A stretch of DNA of 64,000 nucleotides from Paeniglutamicibacter antarcticus (GTDB taxonomy: Bacteria; Actinomycetota; Actinomycetes; Actinomycetales; Micrococcaceae): contig NZ_CZJT01000079.1 in the NCBI RefSeq assembly GCF_900010755.1, forward strand, positions 186,001 to 250,000, read 5' to 3'. Positions 8,278 to 16,740 of the stretch are shown here, piece after piece. Each line of letters begins with the position of its first letter. The first letter of the stretch is position 1. Below the pieces are notes generated by a model that saw nothing but the letters and a program-made list of their open reading frames with translations, did no database searches and was not told where the DNA came from. The position numbers were made by a program, and so were the translations under genes.

Positions 8278-8819
8278 GCTGCCACGCGCTCGACGGTTTG
8301 CGGAACCTCTTCGGCATCTGACATGTAGCCAAGGTATGAGGCGGTTCGACGAGAGAAATGATGATCAATCACTAGGGAGCGGTCGCATCCTGAGCATTCC
8401 AGCTCCCGGCCGATCACGGCATCGGTGACGGTGGTGGCCGTGCAGTGCGGGCAGTAGACGCGGCGGCTCACCGCTTCGGTGATGCTCAACAGGACCTCCG
8501 ACTCAACGGCACCCGCCTCGAAGGCCACTGAGCGCGCGGCGTAGACGTCGGCTTCGGGGCCCGCAAGCAGGATCCTCAAGCCCACCCTGGCGCGCCCGAG
8601 TGCGGCACGAAACGCCTCGAGAACCCGGGTATCGGCCGCAGGAACGGTGCACAATGACGTTGGTGTGGAAGAGCTGGCGCATGCAAGGAACTCCTCGGCC
8701 GCCCCAAGCCCCTTCGGTCCGAAAGCCAACGCCAGGTAAGAGACTGCTCCATCGCTCCTTCCGGTGGGCGAGCCGAGGGGAAAGCTGGAGAACGGTGGGA
8801 TTATCGGTGTGGAATTCAC
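8274..8819 (-). CDS. Dimethylamine monooxygenase DmmA-like subunit
   Basis: This 181-residue protein starts at a GTG with GGAGGAAAC directly upstream. Its C-terminal part has two CxxC pairs (CPHC and CSGC), suggesting a zinc or iron site, followed by HHFSRRTASYLGYMSDAE, a stretch I recognise from the DmmA family of dimethylamine monooxygenase. The N-terminal half resembles an oxidoreductase-like domain (AGPEADVYAARSVAFEAGA). It is the first gene of the operon running down to 5813. The exact biochemical role of DmmA-type proteins is not well defined. Confidence 0.75.
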   Translation of the reverse strand: MNSTPIIPPFSSFPLGSPTGRSDGAVSYLALAFGPKGLGAAEEFLACASSSTPTSLCTVPAADTRVLEAFRAALGRARVGLRILLAGPEADVYAARSVAFEAGAVESEVLLSITEAVSRRVYCPHCTATTVTDAVIGRELECSGCDRSLVIDHHFSRRTASYLGYMSDAEEVPQTVERVAA

Positions 8820-9077
8820 GTTTCCTCCAGAATTTTTATTGACGTGAAACCAGCTTGAATCATGGTGAAACCTTGTGGGTTACCTTTTCAATATGGCCAT
8901 GTTTCATTCGGGTTTCCCAGCCCTCACCTGTGGGAACGCGGTTGCACGTGCCAGCGGTCGGTTGTTTCGCGCGAACGTCGGACCCGTGGGCTCCTACCCC
9001 CGAGCGCATCTGGCCCTACCTCCGGTAGGACCTTGGCCAGGGCGATCGATGGCAGCGCGGTACGCGGTCCGAGGGTT

Positions 9078-9452
9078 CTTGCCAACTGCAGGATCCGACC
9101 CAGCCAACGTGGAGAGCGGACACGTGCAACGTTCTGGGCAGCAGAGGCCGGCTCCGAACTCGCTGCCGGTGGTGGGAGTTTCGACCTGGCGCCCAACGGG
9201 CCGGGTGGTTGTGGCATGTTCTTCCAGCCGGAAGCAGAACCGCGCGCCCAGCGCCAGGTGGCACACCGGGATTCGACCGTCCCGTAGGGATCCCGGGCGG
9301 CAGAGGTGAAGCGCGTGATTGAGCTTGGAACCAAGCATCGGTGGGATGTCTTGGAAACAGCCGCCCACGTCCAATGGAGCACACTTGCAGACCCGGAAGG
9401 CAACCTCTTCTGCATGGCCGAGCACCCGCCGTTGATCCAACAGGGTTCCTGA
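9078..9452 (+). pseudogene. VOC / glyoxalase-like protein, inactivated
   Basis: One frame reads TFWAAEAGSELAAGGGSFDL, GMFFQPEAEPRAQRQ, a TAG stop at 9285-9287, and then on in the same frame AAEVKRVIELGT and WSTLADPEGNLFCMAEHPP up to a TGA at 9450-9452. This is the layout of a glyoxalase_6-type VOC domain (FWaaaLGwe, FFQP.pEpk, RLlelGA, ADPEGNeFC). The internal stop and the lack of a clear start mark a pseudogene. It lies just upstream of the RpiR gene. Confidence 0.65.
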
Positions 9453-9472
9453 ACTCCGCCTATCATTGCCCT

Positions 9473-10408
9473 ATGATGCCGCCGCTGACACAGTTCACTG
9501 CCCCCGGACTTCTCGCCCACCTTCGATCGGCAGCCACGTCATTGGTCCCTGCCGAACGCCGGGTGGCAGAGGTGTTGGTGGCAAAGCTGGAGGGAATTCC
9601 GGAGTATTCGGCGATGGATGTCGCCCAGGCAGCGGGCTGCTCAACCGCCACTGTCGTCCGTGCCTGCCAACGCCTGGGATTCTCCGGATACCAGCAGTTT
9701 CGCACCGAGGTCACCCGTCACACCCACGCGCTCGCCGGATTAAAGCCCGTGGGATCACACGTGTTGGCAGTCCAGGACGCGTCGGCTGAAGCACCGGACG
9801 GATACGACGAAAATTCCGCGACAGCAGATTCCTCCGAGCAGGAAGCACTGCTGGATCGGGTATTTACCGCTGCCCGCGAGGACCTTCAAACCACCCAATC
9901 GATGTTGGACCGCTCCGAGTTCGCCCGTGCCGTGGCCATGCTCTCGGGCGCCGGGGCGATCCTGCTCTTGGGCACGGGTGGTTCGGCGATCCCGGCACAG
10001 GACGCTGCCCTGCGTTTCACCATGGCAGGCAGGCAAGCCACCGCACCCAGTGACGTGCTGGCTCAGCAATTCACCGCCCGCCTCTTGGGACCCCAAGACG
10101 TATGCGTGGCCATCAGCTTTTCCGGTGCGAACCTGCACACCTTGGCGGCAGTCGAAGCTGCCCGGCAGGCCGGCGCCCGGGTCATTGCCGTGACCAGCAC
10201 CGGACTGAGCCCACTGGCCAAGGAATCGGATGTTTGCCTGGTCACCGGAACCGCAAGCACCGAATCCGAGATCCTCGCCAGTCGGGTGGCGCACACGCTG
10301 GTGCTTAATGCGCTCAACCTTGCTGTGCAGCAACGTGCCGGACAAACCGGTTTCGGCCCGTCGGCGGCGCTGGCAGGCCTGCTCTCCAAAACACTGCGGG
10401 CTGAGTAG
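9473..10408 (+). CDS. MurR/RpiR-family transcriptional regulator with SIS domain
   Basis: This is a 311-residue regulator. The N-terminal HTH_6 domain (about residues 10-85) contains RRVAEVLVAKLEGIPEYSAM and AGCSTATVVRACQRLGFSGY, the family recognition-helix pattern. The C-terminal SIS domain (about 160-290) contains LLLGTGGSAIPAQDAAL and ISFSGANLHTLAAVEAAR, folds that bind phosphosugars. I start it at the ATG at 9473 because the upstream in-frame part belongs to the VOC remnant. It precedes and points into the phosphatase/ABC operon, where an inverted repeat may be its operator. A sugar-phosphate or related phosphate ester is a reasonable effector, by inference. Confidence 0.9.
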   Translation: MMPPLTQFTAPGLLAHLRSAATSLVPAERRVAEVLVAKLEGIPEYSAMDVAQAAGCSTATVVRACQRLGFSGYQQFRTEVTRHTHALAGLKPVGSHVLAVQDASAEAPDGYDENSATADSSEQEALLDRVFTAAREDLQTTQSMLDRSEFARAVAMLSGAGAILLLGTGGSAIPAQDAALRFTMAGRQATAPSDVLAQQFTARLLGPQDVCVAISFSGANLHTLAAVEAARQAGARVIAVTSTGLSPLAKESDVCLVTGTASTESEILASRVAHTLVLNALNLAVQQRAGQTGFGPSAALAGLLSKTLRAE

Positions 10409-10529
10409 GAACTTCTCAGTTGCCATAGTTTCCGAAGTCGTCTCGAATCCTTTATGGTGCGGACATCGGTTGGTGGAACAGCGTTAACCATCTGGTCATG
10501 TCTGCACTGTGGAATCAATTTGTAACGAA

Positions 10530-10548
10530 GTTTCCCGCTTTGGGAAAC
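10530..10548. promoter_or_regulatory. Candidate RpiR operator upstream of the phosphatase/ABC operon
   Basis: GTTTCCC-N5-GGGAAAC is a perfect palindrome, framed by two direct copies of GTAACGAA at 10522-10529 and 10552-10559. It lies 27-46 bases upstream of the first start codon (10576), a place where a repressor or activator would act. Confidence 0.45.
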
Positions 10549-10575
10549 GAGGTAACGAATTGAGGAAGCACAAAT

Positions 10576-11322
10576 ATGCCGAGCATCGTCGAAGCCACCT
10601 CCGCGGTGCCAAACCTGCGACGAGTCCCTGGCGCCGCAAAGGGGCGACTATTTCGGTCGGCGGCACCCAGTGCGCCAGAGCCTAACGAGATCAGTGAGCT
10701 CAGCACGCTTGATCTCGGAACCATTGTTGATCTGCGGGAACCGTTTGAAGTCGAACTGTTCCCTGGCCACGTGCCCGAAGGTGCTGTGCGTGTTTCGGTG
10801 CCGCTCTACCTTGGCCCGCTGCCCGTTGCCACGCCCATCGAGCAGGTCTACGACGAACTTCTCAATGGCCGTGGAACGGAAATTGCCAAGGCCGTCAGCG
10901 CCATTGCGACAGGATTGCCCTCCGGGGTACTGGTTCACTGTGCTGCAGGCAAGGACCGCACCGGACTGGTGGTCGCGCTGATCCTAGAGGTCGCGGGGGT
11001 GCCACGTCGGTTGATCCTCGAAGACTATGCCCGCAGCGGGCGATCCCTGCCTCAGGTTTACCGCCAGCGGGTGAACCAGGAGCTGTTCTCGGTCCTCGGT
11101 GAGGGTGCCGAGCTGCAAGCCGCCCTGAAACTGCATTTGGAAAGCCCCGCCACTGCCCTGGAGGGGGCGCTGGAGATGGTCGATGCTCGTTTTGGTACTG
11201 CAGCCTGCTACCTACTGGCCCACGGGGTCGCCCCGGCGGAACTCTCAGTGTTGCGTCAGGAACTGTTGCGTCAGGAACTCTCCGGAGCGCAAGCGGTTGC
11301 CGCGTTCGGAGACGGAGCATGA
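10576..11322 (+). CDS. Tyrosine-phosphatase-family protein (CX5R phosphatase)
   Basis: This 248-residue protein has the active-site P-loop HCAAGKDRTG (Cys-x5-Arg) of the bacterial Y_phosphatase3/lipid-phosphatase group. It also has the typical N-terminal NLRRVPGAAKGRLFRSAAP and IVDLREPFEVE. Members dephosphorylate phosphotyrosine, phosphoinositides or small phosphate esters. Here it is the first gene of an operon with a metallophosphoesterase, an ABC importer and a histidine phosphatase, so a small-molecule substrate brought in by the importer is likely (inference). Its stop overlaps the next start by 4 bases. Confidence 0.85.
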   Translation: MPSIVEATSAVPNLRRVPGAAKGRLFRSAAPSAPEPNEISELSTLDLGTIVDLREPFEVELFPGHVPEGAVRVSVPLYLGPLPVATPIEQVYDELLNGRGTEIAKAVSAIATGLPSGVLVHCAAGKDRTGLVVALILEVAGVPRRLILEDYARSGRSLPQVYRQRVNQELFSVLGEGAELQAALKLHLESPATALEGALEMVDARFGTAACYLLAHGVAPAELSVLRQELLRQELSGAQAVAAFGDGA

Positions 11323-12152
11323 GCCGGAACCGGGTCACGCTGGTCCACCTGAGCGACACGCATCTGATGGACGGCGACGCACTGCTTCACGGGAGGATCG
11401 ATTCCTGGGCCCGCACCGTTGCAGCACTGAGCGCCGCAGCCCACTTTTCCCCCGACGCGGTGATCATCACCGGGGACATCGCAGACCGCGGCCAGCGGGT
11501 CCACGACCGGGCTGCCAAGTTGTTCGAGCACGCCGAAAAGGAACTCGGCTGCCCGATCATCGTGGTGCCGGGCAACCACGATCCAGCCGGCGCCGTGGGA
11601 TCGGGGTTCAACCGCAACCGGCTTTCAAGCGGACCCAACCCCGCGGACACCGTGCATGAGGTCTCTGGCCTGCGCATCATCGGGCTTGAAAGCCACGGTT
11701 TCGGCGAGGCAGAGGGACGGCTGGACAACAACCAAATCCAATGGCTGCGCGGAATCTTGGATACCCCCGCGCCGCGGGGATCAGTGCTGGCCCTGCATCA
11801 CCCGCCCGTGGGTTCCATGATTCCCGGGCTGGCTGGACGCGGGTTGGCACACCCGGGAGAACTAGCGGCGGTGCTTGAGGGCAGCGACGTGAACGGCATC
11901 CTCTGCGGCCACTACCATCTGCCCAGCACCTCAAAACTGCGTAACACTCCGGTGTGGGTCGGACCCGCCGTCTCCTATAACCACAATCTCTTTGCCCCCG
12001 AAGGCCTGATCCAGGGCCTGGACACCAGTTGGATCAGTGTCATCGGCCTTGGAGCAGGAACGCTCAGCGTCGCTCCGGTACAGGTGGCCACGCCATCGGC
12101 AGTTTTCACCCGGGAAGTTTCGCTTTCTTCGAGGCAGCCCGCCCTGCTCTGA
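11319..12152 (+). CDS. Calcineurin-type metallophosphoesterase
   Basis: This 277-residue protein shows the ordered metal-binding motifs of the CpdA-like family: HLSDTHL near the N-terminus, TGDIADRG, PGNHDPAG, LHHPP and GHYH. These residues build a two-metal site that splits phosphomonoesters or phosphodiesters, for example 3',5'-cAMP or glycerophosphodiesters. No signal peptide is present, so it acts in the cytoplasm. ATGA overlap with the tyrosine phosphatase gene shows co-translation. Confidence 0.88.
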   Translation: MSRNRVTLVHLSDTHLMDGDALLHGRIDSWARTVAALSAAAHFSPDAVIITGDIADRGQRVHDRAAKLFEHAEKELGCPIIVVPGNHDPAGAVGSGFNRNRLSSGPNPADTVHEVSGLRIIGLESHGFGEAEGRLDNNQIQWLRGILDTPAPRGSVLALHHPPVGSMIPGLAGRGLAHPGELAAVLEGSDVNGILCGHYHLPSTSKLRNTPVWVGPAVSYNHNLFAPEGLIQGLDTSWISVIGLGAGTLSVAPVQVATPSAVFTREVSLSSRQPALL

Positions 12153-12179
12153 TCTGCCCCTTTGTTTTCACCACTCGCA

Positions 12180-12202
12180 TGCTGCACAACTCATGTGCAG
12201 CA
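12180..12202 (+). promoter_or_regulatory. Hairpin just before the substrate-binding-protein gene
   Basis: TGCTGCACA-N5-TGTGCAGCA forms a perfect 9-bp stem ending 3 bases before the ribosome-binding site AAGGAGAAG. It has no T-run. It could stabilise the mRNA of the abundant binding protein, serve as a processing site, or be a protein-binding palindrome. Confidence 0.4.
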
Positions 12203-12217
12203 CTTCAAGGAGAAGAA

Positions 12218-13234
12218 ATGAAAAACCGTCTCACCGCCCTTGCCCCGTTGCTGTTGATCCCCGCACTGGGGCTGACCGCCTGCGCCGGTGGGGGATCCAC
12301 CGGCGCCGCAGATGCGGCAGAAACCAAGACCCTCACGGTCTACACCTCCGAACCTCAGGCAAAAATTGACCAGATCGTTGAAGCCTTCGAAAAGACAAAC
12401 GCGGGTGTTAACGTCGAGGTCTTCCGGGCAGCAACCGGGGAACTGAAAACCCGCATCGCCACCGAAAAGCAGTCGGGAAAGATCAGCGCGGATGTCATTT
12501 TGGCAGCGGATGTCCCGACCTTCGAGACCTACGCGGCCGAGGGCACCCTGGCCAAGCTGGAGATCGGCAATGCTGCGGAGCTTGATAAGAAGTTTGTTGA
12601 CCAGGAAGGCTTCTGGGTGGGCACCCGCATCATCCCCACCATCATCGCCTACAACACCGGTGCACTCACCGCCGGTCCGGCCAGCTGGGCGGCACTGACC
12701 GAGGAAACGTACAAGGGCAAGATTGCCATGCCGAACCCCGATGTCTCGGGTGCGGCGGCATTCAACACCGCTGTATGGTTCCAGGAAGCTGCCCTGGGCC
12801 AGGAATGGTTGGAGAAGCTGGTGGCCAATGAGCCGACCGTGTTGGAAAGCAACGGACCGGTCGGCCAGGCAGTGGCCGAGGGCAGTGCAGAGGTAGGCAT
12901 CGTGGTCGATTACGTGGCCCGCGAACTCGCCGCCAAGGGCTCGCCCATTGCCGTGGGTTACCCGAGTGACGGCGTCCCCTACGTCTCCCAGCCTGCCGGG
13001 GTCTTTGCCGACTCGGTGAACCAGGACATCGCCAACGACTTCGTGGACTTCCTGGTCTCCAAGGAAGGCCAGGAGCTGGCCGTGGCGCAGTCCTACCTGC
13101 CGGTCCGTGAGGATGCGGGCGTGCCCGAGGGCGCCCCGGCGCTGAGCGAGATCAACCTGCTGGACCCGGATCTGGAAAAGATCGCCGCCGGCCAGTCCGA
13201 GGCAGTCGGCTTCTTCAATTCCCTGCTGAAGTAA
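12218..13234 (+). CDS. ABC transporter substrate-binding lipoprotein (Fe3+/phosphate-ester type)
   Basis: This 338-residue exported lipoprotein has a signal sequence ending in LTACAGG (lipobox LTAC). The ATG at 12218 follows a strong AAGGAG site. The mature part begins TLTVYTSEPQAKIDQIVEAF and has ADVILAADVPTFETY and NPDVSGAAAF blocks typical of the AfuA/FbpA/2-aminoethylphosphonate group of periplasmic-binding proteins. This group binds Fe3+, organophosphonates or hexose phosphates. The operon context (three phosphatases, RpiR regulator) favours a phosphorylated organic solute rather than iron; this is inference. Confidence 0.88.
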   Translation: MKNRLTALAPLLLIPALGLTACAGGGSTGAADAAETKTLTVYTSEPQAKIDQIVEAFEKTNAGVNVEVFRAATGELKTRIATEKQSGKISADVILAADVPTFETYAAEGTLAKLEIGNAAELDKKFVDQEGFWVGTRIIPTIIAYNTGALTAGPASWAALTEETYKGKIAMPNPDVSGAAAFNTAVWFQEAALGQEWLEKLVANEPTVLESNGPVGQAVAEGSAEVGIVVDYVARELAAKGSPIAVGYPSDGVPYVSQPAGVFADSVNQDIANDFVDFLVSKEGQELAVAQSYLPVREDAGVPEGAPALSEINLLDPDLEKIAAGQSEAVGFFNSLLK

Positions 13235-13244
13235 CGCCTTGACC

Positions 13245-14987
13245 ATGACGACCCACAGCATCGCCGTATCCGGGACGGCGACCGACGCGCGGATTGACGC
13301 GGACGGAGGTTCCGCGCCGCCTCCGTCCCCGCAGCCGGTGCCCGACGCCGGAGCACAACGGCGCCGGGTGCGGGAGCGCGACGGACTCGGTGCCCTGCGC
13401 GCCGGGGTGTGGGTCGTGTTGGCGTTCCTGGTTGGCCTGCCGCTGCTGGCCCTGGCTCTCCAAGGAATCCAACCCGAAGCACGAGCAGTCTTCGGAGACC
13501 CGGCCGTGGCCGAAGCAGCACTGAACTCGATGGCCAGCGCCACCGGCTCCGCACTGTTGGCCACCCTGGCCGGGGCGTTCCTGGCCGTGGTGCTCGAACG
13601 CAGCAACGTGCCCTCCCGCGGCGTGCTGCGCTGGCTGGTGCTGCTGCCGTTCTTGATCCCGCCCTTCATTGGAGCCATGGCCTGGATGGCGCTGCTCGGT
13701 GCCAACGGTCCGGTCAACAAGACGCTTCAGGATTGGGGGATCGATGCAAAATTGAGCATCTTTGGCGGGTGGGGAGTCGTGTTTCTGCTGGCAGTGCATT
13801 CGTATCCGATGGCCTACCTGGTCATTGCCGCGGCACTGCGCCGAATTCCCGGGAACCTGGAGGAAGCCGCCCGCATCTCCGGAGCGGGAACCACCAAGGT
13901 TCTGCGGACCGTCACGCTGCCGCTGCTGCGCCCCGGCCTGCTTGCTGCCTTTGTCCTGACGCTGGTGGCCAACCTCTCGGACTTCGGCATCCCGGCGCTG
14001 ATCGGTTTGCCCGAACGCTATACAACCTTGACCACGCTGGTGTACCGCTATCTCGCCTCAAGCACCACCAGCAACCCGCTGCCGGCGGTCTCGGCCATTG
14101 GCCTGCTGCTCCTGGTGCTCGCGGTCATCACGGTCCTGGCCCAACGCAAGCTGCCCGGTGGAAACCAGGTAGGCTCCGCCGCCACCGGCATGAAGCTGGA
14201 ACTGGGAAAGGCACAAATCCCGGTGGCCATCATGCTGTGGATCTGGGTCGGGATCATTTGCCTCATCCCCCTCCTGGCGCTGGCCAACCAGGCGCTGCTT
14301 CCCGCACCGGGTATTCCACTGACATGGGAGAACCTGACCTTCGAAAACATCACCAGGACAGCGACGTCGCCCGGGGCGGCTGCGGGGATCGGGAACTCCC
14401 TGATGCTGGCCGGAGGCGCGGCGCTGTGTTGCACCGTGCTCGGTCTGGGCGTCGCCTTGCTGCTGACCAGAGGCAAACACCGCAGCAATGGCGCGCTCGA
14501 TGTTGCTGCAACACTTCCCCAGGCGCTCCCGGGTCTGGTGATTGCCGTGGGGTGGCTGTTGATAGCGCCCACGCTGGGGATTTTCAACACCGGTTGGGTG
14601 ATCCTGGGCGCCTATGTCATGGCGTTTGTTGCCTTGGTGGTCCAATCCGTGCGGGCACCGCTGGCTTCGGTGTCTTCGAGCCTGGAGGAGGCTGCCCGCA
14701 CCGCCGGAGCGACGCCACTGCGCGCGCTGCTGGATGTGACGGCACGGTTGGCTGCACCCGCAGCATTGACCGGCGGGGTGGTGGTGCTGCTGACAGCGGT
14801 GCGGGAACTGACTATCTCCATCCTGCTGGTGGCTCCGGGAACCCAGACCCTGGGCGTCAGCATCTTCAACCTCCAGCAATCCGGCGACTATGGCGGAGCC
14901 TCCGCCCTGGCCCTGCTGGTGGCCTTGGTGGGAATCATCGGCCTTTCGGCCACCGCTGCGCTGGCGAACCGCCGCGTGGACAAATAG
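13245..14987 (+). CDS. ABC transporter permease, fused double-domain (AfuB/FbpB type)
   Basis: This membrane protein of about 580 residues has many transmembrane segments in two halves. Each half carries the cytoplasmic EAA loop that contacts the ATPase: EEAARISGAGTTKVLRTVTL and EEAARTAGATPLRALLDVTA. The N-terminal 45 residues are hydrophilic and low-complexity. An ATG at 13245 is the likely start; a TTG six bases earlier is in frame. It forms the channel for the binding protein encoded upstream. Confidence 0.9.
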   Translation: MTTHSIAVSGTATDARIDADGGSAPPPSPQPVPDAGAQRRRVRERDGLGALRAGVWVVLAFLVGLPLLALALQGIQPEARAVFGDPAVAEAALNSMASATGSALLATLAGAFLAVVLERSNVPSRGVLRWLVLLPFLIPPFIGAMAWMALLGANGPVNKTLQDWGIDAKLSIFGGWGVVFLLAVHSYPMAYLVIAAALRRIPGNLEEAARISGAGTTKVLRTVTLPLLRPGLLAAFVLTLVANLSDFGIPALIGLPERYTTLTTLVYRYLASSTTSNPLPAVSAIGLLLLVLAVITVLAQRKLPGGNQVGSAATGMKLELGKAQIPVAIMLWIWVGIICLIPLLALANQALLPAPGIPLTWENLTFENITRTATSPGAAAGIGNSLMLAGGAALCCTVLGLGVALLLTRGKHRSNGALDVAATLPQALPGLVIAVGWLLIAPTLGIFNTGWVILGAYVMAFVALVVQSVRAPLASVSSSLEEAARTAGATPLRALLDVTARLAAPAALTGGVVVLLTAVRELTISILLVAPGTQTLGVSIFNLQQSGDYGGASALALLVALVGIIGLSATAALANRRVDK

Positions 14988-15010
14988 ATTTCGTGTGAAA
15001 GGCGGCCGTC

Positions 15011-16153
15011 GTGGCAACCATCAAAATGACAGATCTGGGACATGTTTACGACAACGGACATGTTGGCCTGGAAGGGATCGACCTGGAGGTGCGGGACGGG
15101 GAATTCCTTGCACTGCTCGGGCCCTCCGGCTCGGGCAAGACCACCCTCCTGCGCACCATTGCAGGATTCCTGCGACCCTCGGCCGGGGAACTGGCGATCG
15201 GCGGGCGCACCGTGGCCGCGGCCGATGTGTGGATTCCCCCGGAGAAACGCGGGCTGGGCATGGTCTTCCAAGACCATGCCATCTGGCCGCACCTCAGCGT
15301 TGCCGGCAATGTCGGCTACCCACTGAAGCTGGCAGGAGTTCCGCGAACGCAGATCAGCGGACGGGTCGAGGCGGTGCTGGCGCAGGTCGGGCTCACCGAA
15401 TACGCCAACAGGAAACCCTCCGCGCTTTCCGGAGGCCAACGCCAGCGTGTGGCCTTGGCTCGGGCCATCGTCGCTTCCCCGCAAGCCTTGCTGCTGGATG
15501 AAGCACTCTCGGCGCTTGATGAGCCACTGCGGGCAAGGCTGCGGCTCGAGTTGCGCGCACTGACCCGCGAAGAAGGGCTGACTGCCGTGCATGTAACGCA
15601 CGATAGAGCCGAGGCGCTCGGGCTGGCCGATCGTGTGGTGGTGCTCAACAACGGCAAGATCCAACAGGTTGGAACGCCGAAGGAACTTTTGGAGCATCCG
15701 GTGAATTCCTTTGTAGCAACCTTTGTCTCGGATGCAACGCTTTTCCCTGGAACATTAGTGGACGGGAACTTCCACGCCGACCACCCCGGATTTCGTTTGC
15801 CGAGGACCCAGGACGGATACCTGAATCACGGGGCCGAAATCATTGGCACAAAGCCGCAGACAGGGTCGCGTTCAAGACGGGCAGTGGCAGCCGTGGATCC
15901 GGCTTCGGTACGTCTGAAAGCGGCGGGGAGCATGGATCAGGGCGAGCCTCGGCCCGGTTCCCCCTTGGCCAGGGTTACCTCGGCGCTTTATGGCCGACAT
16001 GGTTATGAGACCAGCTTGGATTGGGCTGGCACCCAAATGCGGGTGCTGGTCAATGGCTGGGTACCGCAGGAAGGGGATATGGTTCTCCCGATGATCGAGC
16101 GGGCGCACGTCTTCAGTCAGGAGACAGGTGTGGAGGGGAAACAGGCGGCATGA
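15011..16153 (+). CDS. ABC transporter ATP-binding protein
   Basis: This 380-residue ATPase starts at a GTG. It has Walker A GPSGSGKTT, the Q-loop VFQDH, the signature LSGGQRQRVALARAI, Walker B LLLDEALSALDE and the switch His in HVTHDRAEAL. About 140 C-terminal residues form a TOBE-like regulatory part as in FbpC/PotA-type importers. It completes the importer with the two genes before it and overlaps the start of the histidine phosphatase gene by 4 bases. Confidence 0.92.
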   Translation: MATIKMTDLGHVYDNGHVGLEGIDLEVRDGEFLALLGPSGSGKTTLLRTIAGFLRPSAGELAIGGRTVAAADVWIPPEKRGLGMVFQDHAIWPHLSVAGNVGYPLKLAGVPRTQISGRVEAVLAQVGLTEYANRKPSALSGGQRQRVALARAIVASPQALLLDEALSALDEPLRARLRLELRALTREEGLTAVHVTHDRAEALGLADRVVVLNNGKIQQVGTPKELLEHPVNSFVATFVSDATLFPGTLVDGNFHADHPGFRLPRTQDGYLNHGAEIIGTKPQTGSRSRRAVAAVDPASVRLKAAGSMDQGEPRPGSPLARVTSALYGRHGYETSLDWAGTQMRVLVNGWVPQEGDMVLPMIERAHVFSQETGVEGKQAA

Positions 16154-16740
16154 ATCAGGGGTCGTGGGCGCTGGTGCGCCATGGGGAAACCGCGTGGAAC
16201 AAATCCGGGCGGTTGCAGGGCAGGGCGGATATCCCGCTGAACAACACCGGGCGGGAGCAGGCACGTGCCGCGGCAGAGGAACTGGCCGGAGCGGGGCCCT
16301 GGGACGTGGTCATCAGTTCAACGCTGGGTCGTGCCAGGGAAACCGCCCAGATCATCTCCACCCGGCTGGGCACTGGTGCCGTGGTAGAAGTGCCCGCACT
16401 GGTGGAGCGCGACTATGGCTCTGCGGAGGGAGCAAGCATCACGGGGTTTGATGAGGCGACCAAACGCAGCCTGATGGAGGGCGGTGAGAGCGTTGAATCC
16501 GTGGTGTTTCGTGGCACTGCCGCATTCGATTGGTTGAAATCTGTTTATCCCGGCCAGCGCATGGTGATAGTCAGCCACGGAACACTCATTCGACTGTTGC
16601 TCTCGGACCTGTATGGCCAGGAGCATCCGCGCGTGGCCAACGGTGAAGTCACCGAGGTTGGTGTGGACCTCATCCAGGGCGTGAGGGGAGCGGGCGCCAC
16701 AACTGCACTAAGTGCTTCCGGGCAATGGCTATGGAGCTAG
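16150..16740 (+). CDS. Histidine-phosphatase-family protein
   Basis: This 196-residue protein has the catalytic LVRHGETAWN near the N-terminus, a second-site SSTLGRARETA, a conserved glutamate in PALVERDYG and a C-terminal VSHGTLIRLLL. This is the layout of the phosphoglycerate-mutase-like broad phosphatases. It is the third phosphatase in the importer operon and is translationally coupled to the ATPase gene, so it likely acts on the imported compound or its product. Its last 12 bases overlap the convergent LysR gene. Confidence 0.9.
   Translation: MNQGSWALVRHGETAWNKSGRLQGRADIPLNNTGREQARAAAEELAGAGPWDVVISSTLGRARETAQIISTRLGTGAVVEVPALVERDYGSAEGASITGFDEATKRSLMEGGESVESVVFRGTAAFDWLKSVYPGQRMVIVSHGTLIRLLLSDLYGQEHPRVANGEVTEVGVDLIQGVRGAGATTALSASGQWLWS

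Noticed and set aside
8875..9309. 144-codon plus-strand frame upstream of the RpiR gene
   Set aside because: It is out of frame with the recognisable VOC remnant and shows no motif of its own.
12191..13720. Long minus-strand open frame (509 codons) opposite the binding-protein and permease genes
   Set aside because: The translation is low-complexity with no motif, and the plus strand holds clear ABC-transporter genes.
13409..14998. 529-codon plus-strand frame overlapping the permease
   Set aside because: It is a shadow frame full of Gly, Arg and Pro; the permease frame has membrane segments and both EAA loops.
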